A DNA stretch of 64,000 nt, from assembly GCF_003609605.1 (NCBI RefSeq), contig NZ_MCHY01000008.1, positions 806,001 to 870,000 of the forward strand, in the 5' to 3' direction. Below, piece after piece: positions 9,688 through 18,409 of the stretch. The notes beneath the pieces were generated by a model. The model did not search any database, had not been told where the DNA came from, and saw only the letters and a list, made by a program, of their open reading frames with translations. The stretch comes from Ammoniphilus oxalaticus. Lineage in GTDB: Bacteria > Bacillota > Bacilli > Aneurinibacillales > RAOX-1. The stretch's first letter is position 1; each line of letters begins with the position of its first letter. A program made the translations under genes and the position numbers.

Positions 9688-10389
9688 ATGTTGAGAAAAG
9701 TCGATAGTAAAAATATGGGAGCCAGTGATCACGGCTGGTTAAAAAGTAAGTTTCATTTTTCATTTGCTGACTATTATGATCCGAACAACATTCAATTTGG
9801 CGCTTTACGGGTGATCAATGATGACTTGATTGAGCCCAAAATGGGATTTGACATGCACCCGCACCGGGATATGGAGATCATATCTTACATTGTTGATGGA
9901 GAATTGACCCATCGGGATAGTATGGGAAATCAACGTACGCTTTCACGTGGGCATGTCCAATACATGAGCGCGGGGACAGGTGTTCAACATAGTGAATTTA
10001 ATTTGGGCGAAAATATTTTAAGACTTTTACAAATTTGGATTTTACCTGACCAAGTTGGCTACACGCCGCAATATGGCGACTTTAAATTTGATTGGGATGC
10101 GCGAACCAACCAATGGCTGCCGCTCGTCTCTGGGAAAAATGGGGATGCGCCGATCGAAATTAATCAAGACGCGAACCTGTATGCCGTGGCATTAGATGAA
10201 GAGAACGAAATTCATTTTGCGGTAAATGAAGGCAGACAAGCCTATTTGGTACAAATCGAAGGGACCTCGAACATTAATGGAATCGAACTTTCCGACAGCG
10301 ATGGCTTAGAAATAATCGAAGAGGACATTACGATTAAATCCGCAACATCATCACACATTCTTTTAATAGAAATGAAAAAGCCTGAATAA
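9688..10389 (+). CDS. Pirin family protein (bicupin)
   Basis: 233-residue pirin-like protein related to the YhhW/quercetinase group. The first cupin keeps the metal-binding residues: HPHRDME, then a histidine in THRDSMG, and GTGVQHSEFN. The C-terminal cupin-like half has no obvious metal site. Family members are metal-dependent dioxygenases or redox sensors; the substrate here is unknown. AAAGGAG precedes the ATG. It is probably monocistronic. Confidence 0.92.
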   Translation: MLRKVDSKNMGASDHGWLKSKFHFSFADYYDPNNIQFGALRVINDDLIEPKMGFDMHPHRDMEIISYIVDGELTHRDSMGNQRTLSRGHVQYMSAGTGVQHSEFNLGENILRLLQIWILPDQVGYTPQYGDFKFDWDARTNQWLPLVSGKNGDAPIEINQDANLYAVALDEENEIHFAVNEGRQAYLVQIEGTSNINGIELSDSDGLEIIEEDITIKSATSSHILLIEMKKPE

Positions 10390-10496
10390 AGCGCAGCTGT
10401 ACTTTTGCTTTCCTATATATGGGCTCAGTATAAGAATTTGATGGCTCGATCCTAATCAAATATCAGAGCAGTTGTATTATATTTTTCAATTTGTTA

Positions 10497-10700
10497 TTGA
10501 CAAACTACTGTAAAAGATTTACATTTAGATGTGTTAGACAAATTGGACAAAGTCAAAGGCGCGCGAAACAGTACAATGGGGTTGGCGTGTTGCAGACGAC
10601 TGCTTTGTGGAACACAGCCGACTACGATTACTTGGTTGACTATTTAGCAAATTAGATGAAGGAAATGTCCAAAAAAATCTCCTTAATGGGGATTTTTTTT
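10497..10700 (+). ncRNA. Possible short transcript with own promoter and terminator
   Basis: This 374-bp gap holds TTGACA (10497-10502), a 17-bp spacer and TACATT (10520-10525). A strong terminator follows at 10671-10700, giving a predicted RNA of about 160 nt. No well-placed ribosome site and start were found. One frame reads a protein-like tail ending YDYLVDYLAN before a stop, so this could equally be the remnant of a decayed gene. Confidence 0.3.
10671..10700 (+). terminator. Terminator upstream of chemoreceptor gene
   Basis: AAAAAAATCTCC pairs with GGGGATTTTTTT around a short TTAAT loop and ends in a T run. It insulates the chemoreceptor gene from upstream transcription. Confidence 0.8.
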
Positions 10701-10763
10701 GTAGTATAGCGTGATCGGTTGAAGATTGTATAACAAAATATGAAGTTGTGAGGGCCGAGCCAG

Positions 10764-12497
10764 ATGAAACATATATCAACAAAAATGTTGTTTTCCATAG
10801 CCGTTCTTATTTTATTATTAGGGACAAGCACTGGTTTTTCCGCTTATTATTTTGCAAAAAAACAACTCGTTGAAAGTGGAAAATTAAATATTAAGCATGT
10901 TGTTGAAAACGCTGTCTCTTTGATGACTTATTTAGACAAACAGGTGGAGGAAGGCGATTTAACCCTTGAGGAAGCGAAAGAGATTGCGCGAGAAATGATT
11001 TCGGGCCCAAAATTGAGTGGGGCGCAGGGGTTAGTTCATGACTATTCCCAATCCTCTTTTGTATACAAAAATGACGGCTATATCTATGCGAGTTATTCGG
11101 ATGGCCGAGGAGCGATGAGTCCATTTCTGACTTCAAAGGAAGATAGTGAGGCAATCCTAGCCGTTCGTAAGATGAACATTCAAGCGGCGCAACATCCTGA
11201 CGAACATCAGCGATATACAGAGTATTCCTGGCGCGATTTTGGTCAAGAGCCACGCGACAAAATTACGTATAATACATATTTTGCCCCTTGGGACTGGAAT
11301 GTTGGATTAGGCGCCTATGCAGATGAATTTTATGAGGGGCTGTCTATACTTAAATGGATTATCGGTAGTATCACGGGTGGGATGATGGCAATTAGTTTGG
11401 CCTTCTTTTATTTGCTGTCTAGGGGTAAATTTGCCTTGCTTCATCAGATTACAAAAAACTCAGAACAAATTGCCAACGGTGATTTAACGCTGACTAGGTT
11501 GCCAGAATCCGATGATGAATTTGGAAAGATGAGTCAATCTTTTAATAGGATGAATCAGAATTTACGAAATTTAATCTCGGATATGCGTACAATTACAATT
11601 AATCTAGTGCAGTCTGCGAATACACTCCATACCAATTCTTTTGAAACGAGTAAAACGAGCAATGAGATCACGTTGGTAATGAACGAAATCGCGGCGGGAT
11701 CCGCAAATCAATCGTTGGAAGTGGAAGGACTGTTGGAAACCAATGGAGTTTTGGTCAAGGCGATGAAGCAGATGAGTGTACAAAATGAACGAATGATCGA
11801 AGCGACCACGCACTCCAAGGAACGGACAGCCAAAGGTTTAATCGTTGTTCAGAAGTTGAAGGAGAGGAATCAGCACTCTATTTCCGCCTCGAATGAAATC
11901 GACAAACATATTTCTTCATTGTATAAAAGGGTGCGCGATATCGCTTCTGTCACCAAATCGGTTCAAGCAGTGAGCGATCAAACGAATTTGCTGGCATTAA
12001 ATGCTAGTATTGAAGCGGCTAGAGCGGGGGCGAGCGGAAGAGGATTTTCTGTAGTGGCGGACGAAATTCGAAAACTAGCGGCGCAATCTAATCAAGCGAC
12101 ACGCGATATCCAAAAAATGATCGAAGAAATTGAGGATGAGGCGGAAGTGACCGTGAAAGCAATGGACGATTCTAACTTGGCTTTCCAACATTTAAATGAA
12201 GTTGTCGGAGACGTCGAAACCGATTTTCGACATATTTCAGAAGCGGTGGACGACACGATGCAGTCGATCGAACAATTAAGCAGTGAAATCTATACTGTCA
12301 CCAAACAAAGCGATGGCATTAGACTGGCAATCCAGGAAATCCTGACGGTATCGGCAGAAAGCGCCGTAGCTGTGGACCGAATTATAGCTGCAGTGGACGA
12401 ACATCGCCATTCGATCGAAAGTAATGCAGAGCTTGCTCGGGGCTTAAGTGAAACGAGTGAAATCATTCGTTCGATCATCCAGCGTTATCAATATTAA
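10764..12497 (+). CDS. Methyl-accepting chemotaxis protein (single-Cache)
   Basis: Transmembrane chemoreceptor of 577 residues. TM1 is near residues 7-28. It is followed by an extracellular single-Cache domain, recognisable by [14 protein letters not shown] and [12 protein letters not shown], and TM2 near 192-215. A HAMP domain ends around [13 protein letters not shown]. The cytoplasmic signalling hairpin has the conserved tip [19 protein letters not shown] near residue 405. Cache receptors of this type often sense small organic acids, but the ligand is unknown. No che genes are nearby, so it is an orphan receptor. GTGAGG lies upstream of the ATG. Confidence 0.95.
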   Translation: MKHISTKMLFSIAVLILLLGTSTGFSAYYFAKKQLVESGKLNIKHVVENAVSLMTYLDKQVEEGDLTLEEAKEIAREMISGPKLSGAQGLVHDYSQSSFVYKNDGYIYASYSDGRGAMSPFLTSKEDSEAILAVRKMNIQAAQHPDEHQRYTEYSWRDFGQEPRDKITYNTYFAPWDWNVGLGAYADEFYEGLSILKWIIGSITGGMMAISLAFFYLLSRGKFALLHQITKNSEQIANGDLTLTRLPESDDEFGKMSQSFNRMNQNLRNLISDMRTITINLVQSANTLHTNSFETSKTSNEITLVMNEIAAGSANQSLEVEGLLETNGVLVKAMKQMSVQNERMIEATTHSKERTAKGLIVVQKLKERNQHSISASNEIDKHISSLYKRVRDIASVTKSVQAVSDQTNLLALNASIEAARAGASGRGFSVVADEIRKLAAQSNQATRDIQKMIEEIEDEAEVTVKAMDDSNLAFQHLNEVVGDVETDFRHISEAVDDTMQSIEQLSSEIYTVTKQSDGIRLAIQEILTVSAESAVAVDRIIAAVDEHRHSIESNAELARGLSETSEIIRSIIQRYQY

Positions 12498-12536
12498 AAA
12501 GCGCGCTTACATCACATTATGTTTTCACTCGGATTA

Positions 12537-12572
12537 AAAAGAGTAAGTCATCGTCAGGGGACTTACTCTTTT
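12537..12572 (+). terminator. Terminator after chemoreceptor gene
   Basis: AAAAGAGTAAGT...ACTTACTCTTTT is a 12-bp perfect stem with an A-rich start and a T-rich end, so it could work in both directions. Confidence 0.85.
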
Positions 12573-12637
12573 CATATTCCCTCCTATTTGGTATTTTAAT
12601 GGGACAGCAAAGAGAGACCGGTAGGAGGGAATAAAAT

Positions 12638-13759
12638 TTGATTGAGATGAAAGAAAAAGAGAATCTGAAATATTCGAATGAGATCCCGCGTTGGGCTAAG
12701 ATTGCCCATCTGCTCTTGATGATGTTCTTTTATTTTGTGGCGTTCGCCGCCTTCATTTTTGGCGTGGCATGTTGCTATTGGCAAGAATGGTTCGGTGGTG
12801 TGGCTAGTTTTGCAGTGGGGGCGGCTTTCGTTTGGTTAGCGCGGATTTCAAAGATGACGCGTCAATTATACACCGAGCTTGACATCAAGAACGAGTTACA
12901 AGAGGAAGGATACTACACATATGTAAAGAATCTGACAACAGGAGAAAAATGGGAGCAGCTCATTCCTTTTCATGACATGCAAGAAGTCGTGATCGCTCGT
13001 ACAACGCGTTATCAATCAAGGGGATCGGATCGATTGGGTTACCACATCATTGGAGCCAAAGTGATCATGAGATGGACCGATGAGCAGGGACGCGCGAATT
13101 ACTCCTTGTTTGGGTTGGAAGATTTAGAAAAGGTACAGGAGTGGGTCCAACGCTTCCAGAAAAATGGGATTCCCGTTTACAGTTCAGGCGTGAATGTAAA
13201 TGAAGTCAGCTTGGAAGATTATCAAGAAGCATATGAGCAATTGCCAAAGATGCCTTATGACGAAGATACAACCTCACCTAAAATTGGTACGGTCCATTAT
13301 CGGAATATAAAAATTTGGCGCAGCGCGGAGATGATGGAAAAGAAACGGAAACGACAACTCCAACGTGATAAAAAGCTGTTTCACCCCCTTTTGCTAGCGA
13401 TGTTGATCGGAAATTTTCTTGTCGCATACGGTTGGATGCCGTCTTGGCAGTTGGATGATGGGGCATTTGGAGACCACTCGCCTTCATTTGGTTTCGCTAT
13501 CCTTAATTTCATGCTTCTAATTGTCGTCGGAACGTACTGGCGCGAACACGTAAAATGGTACCGTTCCATCCGAGACATTGGATTGATCCTATGCGCGCAA
13601 CTAGCGGGATGGAAAGTGGCTTCACTGATTCAAACCGTCCCAGATGAGATGTTAGATGCCATCGTCATTGAAATGTTCGTTTTGGCGTTTTTCAATAGCG
13701 TTACATTCACGTTTGTCCGCCTACTGCGACTGTTTCATGAACGATTCTTCACGATATAG
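12638..13759 (+). CDS. Unknown multi-pass membrane protein
   Basis: 373 residues; family not recognised. Two hydrophobic helices near residues 20-70 are followed by a long soluble central region (about 75-245). That region has a beta-rich part (GYHIIGAKVIMRWTDEQG, YSLFGLEDLEKVQEW) reminiscent of PH-like membrane-associated domains, then a basic stretch. Four more hydrophobic segments lie at about 250-365. TTG 12638 is preferred, with AGGAGG 9 bp upstream; an ATG at 12647 is 18 bp away. Flanked by terminators, so monocistronic. Confidence 0.75.
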   Translation: MIEMKEKENLKYSNEIPRWAKIAHLLLMMFFYFVAFAAFIFGVACCYWQEWFGGVASFAVGAAFVWLARISKMTRQLYTELDIKNELQEEGYYTYVKNLTTGEKWEQLIPFHDMQEVVIARTTRYQSRGSDRLGYHIIGAKVIMRWTDEQGRANYSLFGLEDLEKVQEWVQRFQKNGIPVYSSGVNVNEVSLEDYQEAYEQLPKMPYDEDTTSPKIGTVHYRNIKIWRSAEMMEKKRKRQLQRDKKLFHPLLLAMLIGNFLVAYGWMPSWQLDDGAFGDHSPSFGFAILNFMLLIVVGTYWREHVKWYRSIRDIGLILCAQLAGWKVASLIQTVPDEMLDAIVIEMFVLAFFNSVTFTFVRLLRLFHERFFTI

Positions 13760-13800
13760 TTCGGTAAAATCTCGTATTTAAAAACCCGACTCAGATCGAT

Positions 13801-13842
13801 AAAAATGGATTGTCCCTTTATGAGACAATCCATTTTGTTTTA
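13801..13842. terminator. Bidirectional terminator between convergent genes
   Basis: AAAATGGATTGTC pairs perfectly with GACAATCCATTTT, with A and T runs on either side. It serves the membrane protein gene on the plus strand and the PPOX gene on the minus strand. Confidence 0.88.
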
Positions 13843-13844
13843 CA

Positions 13845-14321
13845 TTAATGCCATTCGATTGTTCGATTCATTTCTGACGCGTCTGAATGTTGGCCTGTCA
13901 TCCGTTTATAGAAAAAGGCGATTTGCTTCGTGAAGTCATCGGTTTCCCAATATTCGGCTGCTTCCGTTTTTACTTTAATCAAGACGACGTCAGGATCATC
14001 ATATGAGGTTTGCATGATGCTCTCGTACGTGTCGCTCCACAACTCTTTCTTTTTACTTAGATCTTCAATGATTTCCGCTTTTCCTCGGACGGAAACATAG
14101 GACTTACCGGCATAAGCAACATTGACATCTTGATCGTGTAAGATTTCTTCATATTTGTTTGTGTCTTTTTTGGTGAAAAACCATAAGTCACCATCAAACT
14201 CAACTTCTTGCGTTTTCATCGGACGAGAAACAAGTCCTTCCTCGGTTACCGTAGTCAGCATTGCCGTGTCTACGTCTTTAATCAGCTCCCTGAATGTTTC
14301 CAATTCCTTTTGATTCACCAT
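13845..14321 (-). CDS. Pyridoxamine 5'-phosphate oxidase-like general stress protein
   Basis: A 158-residue PPOX-type split-barrel flavoprotein like B. subtilis YdaG/general stress protein 26. Landmarks are TAMLTTVTEEGLVSRPM, DGDLWFFTKKDTNKYEEI, VNVAYAGKSYVSVRGKAEI and EYWETDDF. Family members bind FMN or a related flavin; their physiological substrate is not settled. ATG 14321 has GAGGTGG about 10 bp upstream. A GTG six codons earlier overlaps that ribosome site and is less likely. Confidence 0.88.
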   Translation of the reverse strand: MVNQKELETFRELIKDVDTAMLTTVTEEGLVSRPMKTQEVEFDGDLWFFTKKDTNKYEEILHDQDVNVAYAGKSYVSVRGKAEIIEDLSKKKELWSDTYESIMQTSYDDPDVVLIKVKTEAAEYWETDDFTKQIAFFYKRMTGQHSDASEMNRTIEWH

Positions 14322-14523
14322 ATTGGATATTTCCACCACCTCATGAATGTTTTATAGAGGTAAAATCCCCTTTTGCAGCATTTTTTATGCGCCGAATGAA
14401 TCCCGTAGCCATCTTTGGGCGGGTAGTCGTCTCCAATTTTCACCTGGAAAGAAAAGGAACGTGTAGTGTAATCCCCAATGCCTTTCAGAGTATCATTTTG
14501 CAAAATTCGATTCACATTCTCTT

Positions 14524-14552
14524 TTGACTATGATAAAGTTTTATTATATAAA
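14524..14552 (+). promoter_or_regulatory. Sigma-A promoter of the flavoprotein/PhnD/OsmC operon
   Basis: TTGACT (14524-14529), a 17-bp spacer and TATAAA (14547-14552) form a near-consensus promoter about 40 bp upstream of the first start codon. Confidence 0.75.
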
Positions 14553-14590
14553 AATTAACAAAATATTATACTTGGAGAGGGAAAGTTATC

Positions 14591-15718
14591 ATGGACAATG
14601 TTTATCAGGAAGGCAGGCAGTTCGCAACGTCATACATTCTGCCGCACACGGAAATGACCGATCTGGAGTCGCGTTTTCCAAAGGAATCTTTTCAGGAGTT
14701 GGGCGCGCAAGGATTTCTAAAATTGCTCGTACCTGAAGAATATGGTGGACAGGGCAAGGGTCTTGTGGAACATACGGAGGCTGTGCTCGCCTTTGCTGAG
14801 ACGTGCTCGACGACAGCTCTTTGCTATATGATGCACAATGTTGCGTTGATGTGCATTTTAACGCACGGGAGTGACGAGCTGAAGAAACAGATTTTTACGG
14901 ACGTCGTTGAAAATGGGAAGTTTTTGGCGTTAGCTTACAGCGAGATCGGCACGGGAACTCACTTTTATAATCCTGAAATCCGAGCTGATCTGAATGGCGA
15001 ATATACCACATTTAATGGTGTAAAAAGCATGGTGACATCGGCAACACACGCGTCCTACTATCTCGTTCTAGCGCCGTCTGTTGAGGAAGGAAAAATAAAC
15101 AACTGGGCGCTGCCGATTGAGGCGGAAGGATTAAGTTTCGACATGTCGGAATGGAATGGGCTGGGCATGAGGGGTAATTCATCTTGCCCGATGCGGTTGG
15201 AAAATGTGACCCTAGATTCCTCTTATCGAATTGGCGCGGAAGGTTCGGGCGCGCAGCAAGTATTCGAAGTGGTTGCTCCCTTTTTTATCGCGGGATTAGG
15301 CGCTGTATACAGTGGGGTTTCGATGCATCTGTTTGAAATTACGAGCCAATATGCGGTCGATCGGAAATATCCAGATGGCAGTTCGCTGTCAAATATTGAG
15401 ACGGTTCAAATTCATATCGGCGATATTTATAAAAGCGCGGCCGCCGCAAAAGCTTTCGTTTTGGATGCGGCTCGGGCAGGAGCAAATGGGGACGCGGACG
15501 GTCTTGCCAAAATATTGGGCGCTAGAATTGTCGCTTCGGAGTCCGCAATTGAATGTGGAAGACTCGCGATGAGAATTGGCGGAGGAAAAGCTTACAATAA
15601 AGCATTGCCGACAGAAAGGCTGTTAAGGGATGCCTATGCGGGGCAAGTGATGGCGCCTAGTGTCGATGTGTTGAATGTGTGGCTGGGCAAGGCGTTGACA
15701 GGTCAACCGATTCCATAA
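14591..15718 (+). CDS. Acyl-CoA dehydrogenase-family flavoprotein, atypical active site
   Basis: A 375-residue protein with the full acyl-CoA dehydrogenase fold. The N-terminal helical domain has KLLVPEEYGGQGKGL, the middle domain has ALAYSEIGTGTHF and GVKSMVTSATHASYY, and a C-terminal helical domain follows. Where many dehydrogenases place the catalytic Glu near the C-terminus (YEGT-type motif), this protein reads RDAYAGQVMAPSVD with no Glu, so ordinary acyl-CoA dehydrogenation is doubtful. Flavin-dependent monooxygenases of the DszC/SfnC kind share this fold. First gene of an operon with PhnD-like and OsmC-like genes. GGAGAGGG precedes the ATG. Confidence 0.88.
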   Translation: MDNVYQEGRQFATSYILPHTEMTDLESRFPKESFQELGAQGFLKLLVPEEYGGQGKGLVEHTEAVLAFAETCSTTALCYMMHNVALMCILTHGSDELKKQIFTDVVENGKFLALAYSEIGTGTHFYNPEIRADLNGEYTTFNGVKSMVTSATHASYYLVLAPSVEEGKINNWALPIEAEGLSFDMSEWNGLGMRGNSSCPMRLENVTLDSSYRIGAEGSGAQQVFEVVAPFFIAGLGAVYSGVSMHLFEITSQYAVDRKYPDGSSLSNIETVQIHIGDIYKSAAAAKAFVLDAARAGANGDADGLAKILGARIVASESAIECGRLAMRIGGGKAYNKALPTERLLRDAYAGQVMAPSVDVLNVWLGKALTGQPIP

Positions 15719-15747
15719 AGATTATTACTTAAGAGGAGAGAGAGTAA

Positions 15748-16563
15748 ATGAATCATGCGAAAATAAAAATTGGGGCGGTTATTTATGATCCAAAGGTGAC
15801 CGTCATTTGGGAGATCATCGCTAACTTTTTTAGAGAGGAAGGCGTCGAAATCGAATGTGTTTTCTATAAAGATTACGAAAAACAAGTGGACGGGCTATTA
15901 AACAAAGAGATTGACATTGCTTGGAATTCGCCGCTCGCATGGCTGGACGCCTATTTGAGAACGGATGGAAAATGTCAAATGGGGTCGATGCGGGACACGG
16001 ATTGCGATCGGAAAACCCACTTTTTTGTTCGAAAATACAGCGGAATTACCGATCTCAAGGAGCTTAAAGGGAAGACGATCGGATTTGGCGCGATCGATTC
16101 ACCGCAAGCGCGATTGATCCCGATCAATCATTTACGAAGAAATGGACTCGAGTTTGGCGTTGATTACACGGAAAAAAGATTTGACGTTGGCGTCGGTCTG
16201 CATGGCGATCATGTGGGCGGGGAGCTGGATGCGCTGAAAGCGTTGATGGAAGGAACGGTAGACGCGGCAGTCGCCATTGATTTGAACTGGGAAGCGTGGA
16301 AGGAGAACGGGGAAGTCAACGAAAACCAATTGATTTGCATTGACACGACCGATGCCTTTGACCATTGCATTTTTGTTGCTCATCCAGATTTTTCAACGGA
16401 GAGGTTTAATGAGTGGCTGGAAGTGCTGCATCGTATGGATTATAACAACGAAGACCATCGCAATATGATGGATTTGGAAGGGTTGAAAGAGTGGGTTCCG
16501 GGAAGAATCACAGGCTTTGAACAACTGCGTGAAGCCAATGACTATTTGAAATTTTTTCACTAG
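15748..16563 (+). CDS. PhnD/SsuA-like substrate-binding protein without signal peptide
   Basis: A 271-residue protein with the fold of phosphonate/sulfonate/transferrin-type binding proteins. Landmarks are DIAWNSPLAWLDAYL, LKELKGKTIGFGAIDSPQAR and a second-lobe motif ALMEGTVDAAVAIDLNW. It begins MNHAKIKIGAVIYDP, with no hydrophobic leader and no lipobox, so it should stay in the cytoplasm. No ABC permease or ATPase is nearby. It may therefore bind or act on a small molecule for the flanking enzymes rather than feed a transporter. AAGAGGAGAGAG precedes the ATG. Confidence 0.85.
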   Translation: MNHAKIKIGAVIYDPKVTVIWEIIANFFREEGVEIECVFYKDYEKQVDGLLNKEIDIAWNSPLAWLDAYLRTDGKCQMGSMRDTDCDRKTHFFVRKYSGITDLKELKGKTIGFGAIDSPQARLIPINHLRRNGLEFGVDYTEKRFDVGVGLHGDHVGGELDALKALMEGTVDAAVAIDLNWEAWKENGEVNENQLICIDTTDAFDHCIFVAHPDFSTERFNEWLEVLHRMDYNNEDHRNMMDLEGLKEWVPGRITGFEQLREANDYLKFFH

Positions 16564-16711
16564 CGACTTGCGCAAGGTATCCATAGAAAAAAAGAGAGTG
16601 TAGATAGAATTAGGCTGCAAGTTAGGAGAATGAAATGGCTGCTCCCTGATCATCGAGGTCGTCGCGATCAGGCGCAGACAGTGGGTCGGGAATGAGGAGA
16701 GAGGGTAAAAT

Positions 16712-17191
16712 ATGAGTAACAAACAGGCATGGGTAGATGAGTCTAAGCATTATACGATGCGATTTCGGTGCGCAACGCAAGATCTCTCCTCTGTCAAATT
16801 TTACACAACAAAAAATAGCATCGAGATTGAACAGCAAATTAGCTTTGATCGAGAGTATGAACCGATCAGCGCGATTGAATATTTTGCTGGTTCCGCGCTG
16901 AGCAGCATCCTATTGACGCTATTAGAATATTCGAGGAAACAGGGTTCAATCATCGAGGAAATTGAAGGCGTTTTGGATGTTTTACTGGAAAATCCTCTGA
17001 CGATGATTGGGGTAAAGGGGTATGAGGAAGAACCCTTTATCCGTAAAATGACGGTAACCGTTTTTTTGTATGCGAATCTCGAGGATGACGCATTGAATGA
17101 ATTTTGCGCTAAGGCGCTTCAATTTTCGCCAGTATATAATACGTTAAAGAAAGCAGTGGAATTTGAAGTGATATTTAAAAATTCCGTGTGA
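16712..17191 (+). CDS. OsmC-like protein with both catalytic Cys replaced by Ser
   Basis: 159 residues with the OsmC/Ohr topology: an N-terminal beta region, a central helix in SAIEYFAGSALSSILLTLL, and a C-terminal segment FSPVYNTLKK. In peroxide-reducing OsmC/Ohr proteins the central helix ends in a catalytic Cys (GSC) and the C-terminal motif is CPV. Here both positions read as Ser (about Ser65 and Ser139), so thiol peroxidase activity is unlikely. It shares an operon with the two upstream genes and has a strong GAGGAGAGAGGG ribosome site. Function unknown. Confidence 0.82.
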   Translation: MSNKQAWVDESKHYTMRFRCATQDLSSVKFYTTKNSIEIEQQISFDREYEPISAIEYFAGSALSSILLTLLEYSRKQGSIIEEIEGVLDVLLENPLTMIGVKGYEEEPFIRKMTVTVFLYANLEDDALNEFCAKALQFSPVYNTLKKAVEFEVIFKNSV

Positions 17192-17233
17192 GTGGCGTGA
17201 ATTTTGGGCGGCTTGAAAACGGAAGAAGTGGAG

Positions 17234-17262
17234 AAAGGACGGGATTCCCCGTCCTTTTCAAT
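17234..17262 (+). terminator. Terminator of the flavoprotein/PhnD/OsmC operon
   Basis: AAAGGACGGG pairs with CCCGTCCTTT around a 4-nt loop, followed by T. Confidence 0.85.
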
Positions 17263-17305
17263 TAAAATCCTAACTATCGTCAGACGGGGGACACATGCCG
17301 CGCGC

Positions 17306-17689
17306 TTAAGAACTTTGTTGTTTTTTGAGTAGGTCGCGAATTTCTGTCAATAGTTTTTCTTCTTGAGACGGTTCTGGCGGGGACTCTTCCTTTTCCTCTT
17401 TCTTTTGTTTAAATTTATTGAGGCCTTTGATTGCAAGGAAGATTGAGAAAGCAATGATCAAAAAGTCGATCACGCTTTGAATAAATACCCCGTATTTTAA
17501 GGCGGCATCGCCAACCGGTACTTCCAGTGTTGTAAAATCGACTCCGCCCAAAATAAAACCGAACAAAGGCATGACAATATCTTCAACCAATGAGCTAACA
17601 ATATTTCCAAAGGCAGCCCCGATGATCACACCAATGGCTAGATCAAGCACATTTCCTTTTAAGGCGAATTTTTTAAATTCTTCCCACAT
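17306..17689 (-). CDS. mscL: Large-conductance mechanosensitive channel MscL
   Basis: A 127-residue inner-membrane safety valve that opens under membrane tension in hypo-osmotic shock. It has the family signature [18 protein letters not shown] in TM1, the periplasmic-side loop with [13 protein letters not shown]2 [17 protein letters not shown], and a charged cytoplasmic helix. ATG 17689 is chosen because it yields the standard MWEEFKKF start and has GAGAGGTG upstream; a GTG four codons earlier overlaps that site. Confidence 0.96.
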   Translation of the reverse strand: MWEEFKKFALKGNVLDLAIGVIIGAAFGNIVSSLVEDIVMPLFGFILGGVDFTTLEVPVGDAALKYGVFIQSVIDFLIIAFSIFLAIKGLNKFKQKKEEKEESPPEPSQEEKLLTEIRDLLKKQQSS

Positions 17690-17725
17690 GAAATCGATCA
17701 CCTCTCTATTTTTACTAGTATATCA

Positions 17726-18109
17726 TCAGAACCCCTTTTTAAAAAAGGGGTTCATCTCTTCCGGAACAATCTGTACATTTACAATTTTATATTGACCTTC
17801 CTCTCCTGAGGATGGCAAGAATGCGACTAACAACATTTCTCCATTCTCAAAAGTAAGCAATTCATAAGTTTGATAGCCGGCGCCCGCGGTGGTTATCTCG
17901 CCGAATCGTTGAAAATCTTCCATAGACACAACATGTTCATAGCCCTCACCAAACAAGGATTGGAAATCACTATAATCTTGGAAATCAATTCGAAGCTTCA
18001 TTAAATGGGCCGCATTCATTGGCGTGTTCGGACGTACGATTTTCTCAGAGCTACATCCAAACAGTGTAAACAGGAATATTACGATGTAAGCAGTGGTCAG
18101 CCTTTTCAA
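17726..18109 (-). CDS. Putative lipoprotein of unknown function
   Basis: 127 residues starting at TTG 18109, with GAGGG about 8 bp upstream. Lys-Arg is followed by a hydrophobic leader and a lipobox ending LFGC, so it is probably anchored outside the membrane. The mature part (DFQSLFGEGYEHVVSMEDFQ, TFENGEMLLVAFLPSSGEEG) is not recognised. The open frame runs another 92 codons upstream, but that part has no ribosome site. The gap 18110-18409 shows no gene. It does contain a sequence that resembles 27.33-27.42 kb. Confidence 0.7.
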   Translation of the reverse strand: MKRLTTAYIVIFLFTLFGCSSEKIVRPNTPMNAAHLMKLRIDFQDYSDFQSLFGEGYEHVVSMEDFQRFGEITTAGAGYQTYELLTFENGEMLLVAFLPSSGEEGQYKIVNVQIVPEEMNPFFKKGF

Positions 18110-18409
18110 GATGTATCCCTCTTCATTAAATTTATCTCTATTTTCGTGCCTGTGGCTGCCGAATGCAAGTAGATTCTTGGAAAGGACAAAAATGGGACTA
18201 ATGGTATACATCGTTTTATATTGCCTAGGGGAGGTACTAGGAAAAATGAGTACTTCTTCATTTTCGAATGACGCGTCATTCTTTAAAAATGGGAGCAGGA
18301 AGGTCTGTAAACAGGGGGAAGGATCCATTTTTTTAGCGTAAAAGATGGATAGATTGAAGCAAAACGGAACAGGACGGTCCTCCATCCTGTTTCATTCAAA
18401 AATCATCGC

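Noticed and set aside
18110-18385. 92-codon N-terminal extension of the 18-kb lipoprotein
   Set aside because: It would bury the signal peptide and lipobox in the middle of the protein; TTG 18109 has a proper ribosome site.
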